Source of the DNA: Holosporales bacterium | GTDB lineage: Bacteria; Pseudomonadota; Alphaproteobacteria; RUG11792 | DNA length: 6,333 nt | Reading direction: 5' to 3' | Assembly (NCBI GenBank): GCA_031275915.1 | Contig: JAISOC010000071.1 | Coordinates: forward strand, 1 to 6,333 | Shown: in pieces, positions 1-5,722 of the stretch | Position numbering within the stretch: the first letter of the stretch is position 1 | Layout of the letters: each line of letters begins with the position of its first letter | Program-made: the position numbers and the translations under genes | The notes under the pieces: generated by a model | What the model was told of the DNA's origin: nothing | Databases searched by the model: none | What the model saw: the letters and a program-made list of their open reading frames with translations, nothing else

Positions 1-99
1 TTCTGGAGCGAATCAAGTGGTTTCTTAGGTTTTGCAATTTTTTTGAATTGCCTTATTATCGGATTTTTTGTTTACTTAGGTACATATATTTCACTTTAA
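1..99 (+). CDS. C-terminal end of a membrane protein (partial)
   Basis: Frame 1 is open from the left edge to a TAA at 97-99, giving 32 visible residues. The peptide is strongly hydrophobic (GFLGFAIFLNCLIIGFFVYL in its middle) and ends with a short tail, TYISL. It therefore reads as the last transmembrane helix of a polytopic membrane protein whose start lies outside the window. The stop is only 13 bases before the substrate-binding protein gene on the same strand, so the two may be co-transcribed. A transporter would fit the setting, but 32 residues are too few to name a family. It could also be a chance open frame, although the hydrophobic composition and tight spacing favour a real gene. 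Confidence 0.6.
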   Translation, partial: FWSESSGFLGFAIFLNCLIIGFFVYLGTYISL

Positions 100-112
100 G
101 AATAGCTTTGCA

Positions 113-853
113 ATGTCCAGGATTTTCAACATCTTTATATCAATTTTATCCATATATGTGCTGTCTGGATGTGAGGACGAGAAAAAGCAGGACGATGTGA
201 TTGTGTTTGGAACAAGCGCTGACTATCCCCCTTTTGAATACATTAGTAATGGAAAGATTGTTGGATTTGATATTGATTTGGCCACAGAAATTGCCAAAAA
301 AATGGGGAAAAAAGCAAAGATAGAGAACCTATCATTCGGAATTATGTTTATTTCCATGCAGAACAAAACTGTTGATGCTCTTATAAGTTCCCTCGGGAAA
401 ACTTCTGAAAGGGTGAAAACATATGACTTTTCGAATCAGTATTATAAGGAAACAGCATCAATTATATACAAAAAAGAGAACACGATACAAAATGCGGAAC
501 AAATGAGGTCCAAGAAGATTGTTGTGCAACTGGGTTCCATTCCAGAAAAGTGGGTACGAGCAAAAACAAAGGCCGATGTAATTCCAATGGACAACATGAA
601 TGGAGCTGTTGAGGCATTAAAAGCTGGACAGGTTGAAGGAGTTATGATGAACACAATAGCAGCCAAGTCATTTGTTGAAAAAAACGAAGGACTATCCTGT
701 TGTGTAATCAATGAATACACAGAGAATGAGGGATATGCAATAGCATTTCCCAAAGATTCTCCTCTCACACAAGAAGTAAATAACATACTTAAAGAGATGG
801 AAGAAAATGGTGAATTGCATAAATTAAGAAGCAAATGGAGCCTGAATGATTGA
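113..853 (+). CDS. Family 3 solute-binding lipoprotein of a polar amino acid ABC importer
   Basis: This 246-residue protein would capture an amino acid outside the inner membrane and deliver it to the permease encoded next. Residues 4-16 are hydrophobic and followed by the lipobox L17-S-G-C20, so the mature protein should be a lipoprotein anchored at Cys20, followed by Glu21 and Asp22. The domain covers about 29-244: SADYPPFEY near 35-43, GFDIDLA at 51-57, and DALISSLGKTSERVKTYDFS at 88-107. Arg100 is placed where the family Arg grips the substrate alpha-carboxylate. Where many members carry an Asp for the alpha-amino group (GVMMNTIAA, 176-184) this one has Asn180. Length is normal for the family. 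ATG 113 is chosen because it starts the signal peptide; the Shine-Dalgarno sequence is weak. The end overlaps the permease start by 8 bases. The substrate cannot be read from sequence, so calls such as glutamine or arginine would be guesses. Confidence 0.92.
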   Translation: MSRIFNIFISILSIYVLSGCEDEKKQDDVIVFGTSADYPPFEYISNGKIVGFDIDLATEIAKKMGKKAKIENLSFGIMFISMQNKTVDALISSLGKTSERVKTYDFSNQYYKETASIIYKKENTIQNAEQMRSKKIVVQLGSIPEKWVRAKTKADVIPMDNMNGAVEALKAGQVEGVMMNTIAAKSFVEKNEGLSCCVINEYTENEGYAIAFPKDSPLTQEVNNILKEMEENGELHKLRSKWSLND

Positions 854-1478
854 TATTCTGCAAAGTGCTCGGTTCATAGCAACTGGAATCTCTGTTACTC
901 TTGAAGTTTCTGCAGGAGCTTTTCTGATAGGAATTACTTTTGGAAGTATCTTTGCAATCGCCAGGAGAATAAGAATTTGCAGGCCTATTGTTACGTTTAT
1001 AGTATCTATTCTTAGGGGGACTCCCGTAATCTTGCAGTTAAGCATAATATACTTCGCAACAACTTGGATTATGAAGCTAAGTATTATATCTGCTGGAATA
1101 ATAGCTTTTGGAATCAATAGCTCCGCATATGTTTCTGAGATATTTAGATCTGGGATCGAAAGCCTACCAAGAGGACAATTCGAAGCCTCTCAAACTCTTG
1201 AAATTCCAAAATTTCACATGTGGAAGAAAATTATATTTCCTCAGGTATTCCACAATATGTTGCCGGCTCTCATAAATGAATCTATATCTCTGCTTAAAGA
1301 AACTGCAATAATAGGAATTATAGGAGGAATGGATATCACAAGAACAGCTCAGGCAATCGCCTCTGAACATTATGATTATTTCACACCTCTCTGTATAGCT
1401 GGAGTATACTACTATTGCCTAACAACAATTATAGAATTAATAGGAAGGAAAATTGAGCAAAGACGTTTGTATACTTAA
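846..1478 (+). CDS. Inner-membrane permease of the polar amino acid ABC importer
   Basis: This 210-residue protein is the membrane channel subunit of the importer and probably works as a homodimer, since no second permease gene is present. It shows the His/Glu/Gln permease pattern: an N-terminal helix after TGISVTLEVS (13-22), the conserved RGTPVILQL at 57-65, SSAYVSEIFRSGIESLPRGQ at 92-111, and the EAA loop that docks onto the ATPase at 113-119. The last residue of that loop motif is Glu119 (EASQTLE) where Gly is usual. The following FPQVFHNMLPALINESISLLKET segment (131-153) is also typical. Several hydrophobic stretches (about 20-38, 48-70, 78-96, 154-170 and 180-200) match the expected helices. 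ATG 846 has GGAG at 837-840 with 5-base spacing, and it overlaps both the preceding and following genes, which suggests translational coupling. Confidence 0.94.
   Translation: MIDILQSARFIATGISVTLEVSAGAFLIGITFGSIFAIARRIRICRPIVTFIVSILRGTPVILQLSIIYFATTWIMKLSIISAGIIAFGINSSAYVSEIFRSGIESLPRGQFEASQTLEIPKFHMWKKIIFPQVFHNMLPALINESISLLKETAIIGIIGGMDITRTAQAIASEHYDYFTPLCIAGVYYYCLTTIIELIGRKIEQRRLYT
1442..1448 (+). promoter_or_regulatory. Ribosome binding site for the TTG-started ATPase gene
   Basis: AGGAAGG lies 4 bases before TTG 1453, inside the end of the permease gene. It decides the start of the ATPase gene, for which no ATG is available near the expected N-terminus. Confidence 0.6.
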
Positions 1479-2085
1479 ACTTATTGATGTCTGCAAATCT
1501 TTTCATAATGTGAAGGTATTAGACGGAATAAATCTTGAAATTTCAAAGGGAAGTATAACTGGAATCGTTGGACCATCAGGGGGGGGGAAATCCACTCTTC
1601 TTCGATGCATACAGGGATTGGAAACCATAGATTCCGGGAAAATAGAAAAAAACGGCAGAACTGGATTTATGTTTCAGGATTTTCAGCTTTTTCCACACAT
1701 GACTGTCCTTGATAATCTGATTTTTGCTCCATGTATTAAAAACAAATCACAAAGAGAACAGCACATTCAAAATGCTATGCAGATTTTGCAAGAACTTGGA
1801 ATAGAAAAGAAAAGCCATTCGTATCCAAATACTCTTTCCGGAGGACAGAAGCAGAGAGTGGCCTTGGCAAGAAGTCTGATGATGAATCCAGATATACTCC
1901 TTTGCGATGAGCCAACCTCAGGACTCGATCAGTCCACAAGCGATGAAGTAGCTTCCCTTCTGAAGTCAATAAATAATGATACTGGAGTCACAATACTGAT
2001 TGCCTCACATGACCTCGATTTCCTGAAGCAGATATCTCAGAGGATCATCCCTATGACATTGGTTGAAAATAATTCTTGCCATTAG
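1453..2085 (+). CDS. ATP-binding subunit of the polar amino acid ABC importer
   Basis: This 210-residue cytoplasmic ATPase would power the importer. All core motifs are visible: Walker A GPSGGGKST at 40-48, Q-loop Gln75 in FMFQDFQLFPHMTV, signature LSGGQKQ at 128-134, Walker B ILLCDEP at 148-154, D-loop SGLD at 156-159 and the switch His186 in ASHD. The start is TTG, supported by a purine-rich AGGAAGG upstream and a 26-base overlap with the permease; no ATG is suitably placed. The protein is short for its family, in which about 240 residues are usual. Roughly 15 residues are missing between Walker A and the Q-loop (SGKIEKNGRTGFMFQ), and only 24 residues follow the switch His. The Walker A glycines are encoded by nine consecutive G. 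The frame continues open for 40 codons beyond the TAG. Since the catalytic motifs are intact, it is probably functional. Confidence 0.94.
   Translation: MSKDVCILKLIDVCKSFHNVKVLDGINLEISKGSITGIVGPSGGGKSTLLRCIQGLETIDSGKIEKNGRTGFMFQDFQLFPHMTVLDNLIFAPCIKNKSQREQHIQNAMQILQELGIEKKSHSYPNTLSGGQKQRVALARSLMMNPDILLCDEPTSGLDQSTSDEVASLLKSINNDTGVTILIASHDLDFLKQISQRIIPMTLVENNSCH
1579..1587 (+). repeat. Nine-G homopolymer within the Walker A codons
   Basis: Three consecutive GGG codons encode the glycines of GPSGGGKST in the importer ATPase. Such a run is striking in AT-rich DNA. Loss of one G would place a stop at 1628-1630, and gain of one G would place a stop at 1710-1712. Slippage in either direction would therefore remove the ATPase. 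Confidence 0.85.
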
Positions 2086-2110
2086 TTTGGTTTTTATTTA
2101 TCAATTGGTG

Positions 2111-2143
2111 AGGAGGTATACAATGAGGCCAAATCATATATAG
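2111..2143 (+). other. Perfect Shine-Dalgarno with a six-codon mini-ORF
   Basis: AGGAGG at 2111-2116 is followed after 6 bases by ATG 2123 and a frame of six codons (MRPNHI) ending in TAG at 2141-2143. The spacing is ideal, yet nothing downstream in this frame continues. It could be the ruined start of a lost gene, a regulatory micro-ORF, or coincidence. The same bases also lie inside the open extension of the ATPase frame described in the findings. Confidence 0.2.
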
Positions 2144-2190
2144 AAGAAAGCAAACTTCCAATCAATGAAGCACGGCCCACCACAGGCTCT

Positions 2191-3309
2191 TCACACATAC
2201 TGCCTTGATTTGTGCATAAGAATCCAGAAAAGTACAGTGAATAAACAAGGCAAAGCAAAAGTTGATGCGAAAACTGGGATAGTTTCATTAGTTCCGAGAG
2301 CTATAAGAATATTGTTTAGAAAATGTATTGGGAATGCCATCATTGTCACTCCAATAACTTTTATTGTATATTTCTTTGGATTTCTATGATTATATGATAT
2401 GCAAAAAAGGGAGGCCAACATAACGAGAGATATCATCTGTAATATGTTTGATATTTGTATACACCATTGTATACGATACCTTAATGTGGAAAGTCCAACA
2501 TTCTCAAGCATTTTTGCATATTTTGCCAAATTCCAAATAGAAATACTTTTTGGATCTGCTGTCATTTTATTAACTCCCCTTAATGATAATTTTGTTCGAA
2601 TAGTGAGGTCATTCTGTTGTTTTTCAACTCCATTTGTATCAACTATCAGGGCATTGCGTATCCTCCATGCTCCACTATTTATGGTTGCTTTTTGAGCATG
2701 TATAGACTCTAGAAAATTTAATGAAGAATCAAATTTAAAAAACCTAACTTTTAAAAAAGCTTCAGAATGCTTATCAAATGATTCTGCATATATAATATAA
2801 CTATTATTTTCGTTTTTATCTTTAAACCATAAACCAGTATTTGTCACTGTGATTTTGGAATTTTCTTTTTGTTCATCGTGAAACACCTGGCGTTCTAGTT
2901 TTTTTACATGTTCAACGGAAAGGGCTGAAACACCATCAATTATTCCCATATAAAAAGCTCCTAATAACGCCGTTGAAAATATTAAACATTTCAAAATTTG
3001 GAAGGGGGATAGACCAAATCCTCTTATTGCGGTGAGTTCAAGTCTATTATTTATAAATATATAAAATAAAACAACAGATACGAAAACAGTAAATGAGAAA
3101 AAGGAAGAAATTGTTGTTATTCCTTTTAATACAACGAGTTCTATTATCAATCCCCCAAAACAGCTGTGGCCATGAGGAATTCTTCTTACAACTTCCATAA
3201 TCTCAAGTAGGGAAGTAACCAAAAAAAAGCAAAAGAATACAATTGCAAATGATAATAGAAAATTTTTTGTTACATATCTGAATAATATATTAAATATTCC
3301 AAAATTCAT
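2191..3309 (-). CDS. lptG: LPS export permease subunit LptG
   Basis: This 372-residue inner-membrane protein pairs with LptF and the ATPase LptB to pull lipopolysaccharide from the inner membrane and pass it to the periplasmic bridge. It shows the LptF/LptG family layout: helices near 18-38, 53-86 and 103-127; a periplasmic jellyroll domain of about 130-255 with the LptG-type TGLWFKDKNEN (158-168); and three closing helices near 285-305, 316-337 and 345-365. The coupling segment NRLELTAIRGFGLSPFQILK (88-107) and SIWNLAKYAKMLENVG (257-272) match LptG. ATG 3309 is chosen because it forms an ATGA overlap with the lptF stop and has AGGA 4 bases upstream. An in-frame ATG at 3351 would add 14 residues inside lptF with no family support. 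The 3' end converges on the importer operon. lptB and lptC are not in the window, so they must be encoded elsewhere. Confidence 0.93.
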   Translation of the reverse strand: MNFGIFNILFRYVTKNFLLSFAIVFFCFFLVTSLLEIMEVVRRIPHGHSCFGGLIIELVVLKGITTISSFFSFTVFVSVVLFYIFINNRLELTAIRGFGLSPFQILKCLIFSTALLGAFYMGIIDGVSALSVEHVKKLERQVFHDEQKENSKITVTNTGLWFKDKNENNSYIIYAESFDKHSEAFLKVRFFKFDSSLNFLESIHAQKATINSGAWRIRNALIVDTNGVEKQQNDLTIRTKLSLRGVNKMTADPKSISIWNLAKYAKMLENVGLSTLRYRIQWCIQISNILQMISLVMLASLFCISYNHRNPKKYTIKVIGVTMMAFPIHFLNNILIALGTNETIPVFASTFALPCLFTVLFWILMHKSRQYV

Positions 3310-4391
3310 CTTTTCCTGTTTTTTAAGAAAGAAAAATGCATCAAAATACATATGAAAATCGCCATAATGGCATAATTATAATATAGAAAATTTTCGATTT
3401 TCCCAGATATATTAACTAAACTTATTACAAAGATTTGTCCAACAACTCCTCCTGCAAAACATTTTAATAATCCGTGCCATCTTCTTTCTCTGTTCGAAGC
3501 TATTATCAAAAATCCTGAAATAAAAAGAGCATTTATAATTGGCAAAACGGAGATAACATATCTTCCATGAGCCTCTGACAAATATCGTAGTTTTATCTTA
3601 TCGACAGAAGCTTTCTTTGCCTCTTCAAACAATTCTTTTTGCGTTTTTTCATGAGGTTTTTCTGATTTTGTTGAATATCTCTTCACAAAATCTGTTACTT
3701 CAAAGGAAAATCTTTCAAACTTTAGGACAGAAAGAGGTTTATTTTGTTCATCAAGAACCTGCCTACTGCCGTTTTTGAGAGTGATATATAACCTGTTATT
3801 GTTAATCTCATAAGATCCACTTTTTGCAGATATTATATTGGTTTTTAAGGGAGTTTTTTTAGGAATATACGATATGAATACATCTACCAAAGAATCGTTT
3901 GTCTTTGCTCCGATATAAATAACAGAGTTCCCAAGAACATTAAAAACTCCTGGTTTTATGATAGACATAGATACTTGACTTCTTACTTTTTGAGATATAT
4001 CTATCAGACTTTTATGAGATATAGGAATCAAGTTTACTTGAGCATAATACATAACAACTGATAGGATCGCAGCGAAAAACAAGAGTGGTTCTGCTATAGA
4101 GAAAGTGCTTTTGCTCGAAGTCATCATCACGACTATTTCTTGATCACTCCGCATTCTGTAAAACACATATATTCCAGAAATTAAAAAACAAATTGGAGAA
4201 ATCGTATTCACTATCTCAGGCAAAGTACATAAAACTAATTTACAAAACACGGAGAATTGTATGTTGTCTGTAATAATCAGGTTGATATATCTGATAGACG
4301 CAGTGAGCCACACCACCGTTATAATAACTGGCGAAATTGTTATAAAATTAGCCAAAAGTCTTCTTAAAATATATCTAAAGAGTATGCTCAA
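3306..4391 (-). CDS. lptF: LPS export permease subunit LptF
   Basis: This 361-residue inner-membrane protein is the partner of LptG in the LPS extraction complex. Visible family features are an N-terminal amphipathic start and helix (FRYILRRLLANF at 5-16, helix to about 38), a helix near 60-79, and the cytoplasmic coupling segment FYRMRSDQEIVVMMTSS at 77-93, which corresponds to the E(I/L)xxxxxxG region of the family. These are followed by the helix 99-120 and VNLIPIS, and then the periplasmic domain beginning with IIKPGVFNVLGNSVIYIG (144-161). Three C-terminal helices lie at about 277-297, 311-330 and 336-356. A hydrophilic, Lys/Glu-rich stretch at 236-266 precedes them. The gene starts the two-gene lpt unit, with 117 bases separating it from the upstream glycosyltransferase. 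No clear promoter was found there; a TAAAAT at 4422-4427 lacks a convincing -35. LptF is preferred over a second LptG by gene order and by the IKPGVFN element. Confidence 0.9.
   Translation of the reverse strand: MSILFRYILRRLLANFITISPVIITVVWLTASIRYINLIITDNIQFSVFCKLVLCTLPEIVNTISPICFLISGIYVFYRMRSDQEIVVMMTSSKSTFSIAEPLLFFAAILSVVMYYAQVNLIPISHKSLIDISQKVRSQVSMSIIKPGVFNVLGNSVIYIGAKTNDSLVDVFISYIPKKTPLKTNIISAKSGSYEINNNRLYITLKNGSRQVLDEQNKPLSVLKFERFSFEVTDFVKRYSTKSEKPHEKTQKELFEEAKKASVDKIKLRYLSEAHGRYVISVLPIINALFISGFLIIASNRERRWHGLLKCFAGGVVGQIFVISLVNISGKIENFLYYNYAIMAIFICILMHFSFLKNRKR
3314..3317 (-). promoter_or_regulatory. Ribosome binding site for lptG
   Basis: On the minus strand, AGGA precedes ATG 3309 by 4 bases (CAGGAAAAG then ATG). 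Together with the ATGA stop-start overlap with lptF, it fixes the lptG start at 3309 rather than 3351. Confidence 0.6.
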
Positions 4392-4508
4392 TCGACTTCA
4401 ACAACTTTAAAAAGATACTGCATTTTAGCATCATTTACATCATATCACACAGCAAAGTCTGCAGTTTCTATAATTTCGTCCGTTGATCAAAATCTCACAG
4501 TGGCTTTA

Positions 4509-5663
4509 TCAGTCAGGATTAGCGAAATTTCTTATCTCATAATATTTCTTATAGTACTCATGCCACATACAGAAGGACAAAGGATTATATTTCCAAATTG
4601 TTCTCCAGAAATTATTATTGGTATTTTCATAGTTTGGGCATCCAGCAGCTTCATATTTTTGTATGCAATCCAATGGCTTAACATCATAGTGTACTATGGC
4701 CAAGTCGCGTAGTATCTTCTCTATTTTGCTTGACCGTTTGGTGGGGGTTTTCTCTGATTCAGTGATTTGTTTAGGAAAATGTTTTGGCATAACGCTGACA
4801 GGAAAATTGAATTCACATCCTATTTCGCATACTCCGTGACTCTCAATGTATTGTCCAAGGGCTGTTTCCTCCACGAAAACTCCCCTTAGATCTAGTTTTC
4901 GTCTTGCTAAAATGTCTTCCATTTTTTTTACAAAGTTGTTTCCCCTCATTTTGGAAAGATCGAATAACCAAAGGCCACCACTATAAGAGCTAGATATCTG
5001 TTCAAACGTATTGCCATATTCAGTTCCTCCAAAACAATGTTCTCCCAGATTTATATTCCACAATCTTCTTATATCTTTAATACATATAGTATCTCCATCA
5101 ATGTACAAACATTTATCATGTAGAAGAAAATCACTAAAAAACAGTTTTAAAAAAATACTCTTTGGCCATTTATACGATTTAAATTTACTAATACGTTCTC
5201 TTTCTCTATCAGGAATAGGAATATACTCTATATCATACTTATAAATATCTCTATTAAACTTAAAGAAAAGAACTTTTAAAAATCCACTCATATCGTCATC
5301 AAGAGTTCCGTTAAACCCTATTTCATCGAATACAATAGTAAATCTTATAGGTTCCTTACGTTCTTCTGGCTTAGAGTTATCTAGAATAGATATTAGAGAG
5401 GTATATGTATATGGCAAATATTTCCTATCAGCAACATATACTATATTTATTATCTCAGATGGATTACACGTCTTTAATCTATTCCATGGAACAATTGGTC
5501 CTGATATATCTATGTCTTGGCAACCTGGTAAGTCTATAAATGATGATTCTACTTCATTAATAATAATAGTTTTAGTTAGCCGTATATTCCTACTTATTGC
5601 TTTAGATAAATTAGTAACACATAAGAAAACAGCAATTAAAGATAGCAAGATACTCTTTCTCAT
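4509..5663 (-). CDS. Family 8 glycosyltransferase with a signal peptide
   Basis: This 384-residue protein has a GT8 fold, expected to transfer a sugar from a nucleotide-sugar with retention, using a divalent metal. Domain landmarks in order are IVYVADRKYLPYTYTSLISI (74-93, nucleotide-binding start), KSIFLKLFFSDFL (168-180), the metal-binding DGD in CLYIDGDTIC (185-194), YSGGLWLFDLSKMR (227-240), VEETALGQYI (264-273) and His325 in VHYDVKP. The usual Gly before KPW after that His is absent. The C-terminal block 333-378 (CIQKYEAAGCP to WHEYYKKYYEI) is shared with the paralogue upstream. The N-terminus is a typical Sec signal: RK, hydrophobic 5-18, and a possible cut after A22 (LSKA). An uncleaved anchor is also possible. 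Bacterial GT8 enzymes are usually cytoplasmic, so export is notable. A GGGGGAGG ribosome site lies just before ATG 5663. The sugar and acceptor are unknown; surface glycan or a host protein are both possible. Confidence 0.87.
   Translation of the reverse strand: MRKSILLSLIAVFLCVTNLSKAISRNIRLTKTIIINEVESSFIDLPGCQDIDISGPIVPWNRLKTCNPSEIINIVYVADRKYLPYTYTSLISILDNSKPEERKEPIRFTIVFDEIGFNGTLDDDMSGFLKVLFFKFNRDIYKYDIEYIPIPDRERERISKFKSYKWPKSIFLKLFFSDFLLHDKCLYIDGDTICIKDIRRLWNINLGEHCFGGTEYGNTFEQISSSYSGGLWLFDLSKMRGNNFVKKMEDILARRKLDLRGVFVEETALGQYIESHGVCEIGCEFNFPVSVMPKHFPKQITESEKTPTKRSSKIEKILRDLAIVHYDVKPLDCIQKYEAAGCPNYENTNNNFWRTIWKYNPLSFCMWHEYYKKYYEIRNFANPD
4529..4679 (-). repeat. Direct repeat copy A: 3' end of the complete GT8 gene
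   Basis: These 151 bases align without gaps to 5740-5890, with about 29 mismatches by hand count (about 80% identity). They encode the conserved C-terminal block of the GT8 pair, so the repeat reflects gene duplication and could also support recombination between the two genes. Confidence 0.85.
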
Positions 5664-5667
5664 AATT

Positions 5668-5675
5668 CCTCCCCC
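5668..5675 (-). promoter_or_regulatory. Strong ribosome binding site for the GT8 gene
   Basis: The minus strand reads GGGGGAGG followed by AATT and ATG 5663. The GGAGG core is 4 bases from the start. It is one of the strongest sites in the window and supports the start that includes the signal peptide. Confidence 0.7.
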
Positions 5676-5722
5676 AAGAATTTGATATCTATTATCGAAA
5701 TGTTACATAGAATTCTTCTTAA

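Noticed and set aside
2086..2190. Bidirectional terminator between the convergent operons
   Set aside because: Only three-base-pair stems such as GCC/GGC could be found, and no hairpin is followed by a T tract in either direction.
2165..2389. Plus-strand 74-codon open frame starting MKHGPP
   Set aside because: It is antisense to the conserved C-terminal helices of lptG and has no ribosome site or recognisable family.
3310..3351. Longer lptG start at ATG 3351
   Set aside because: It adds 14 residues inside lptF without family support. ATG 3309 has the ATGA overlap and a good ribosome site.
4392..4508. Promoter for lptF
   Set aside because: TAAAAT at 4422-4427 could serve as a -10, but no -35 lies at 16-18 bases, so no promoter is claimed.
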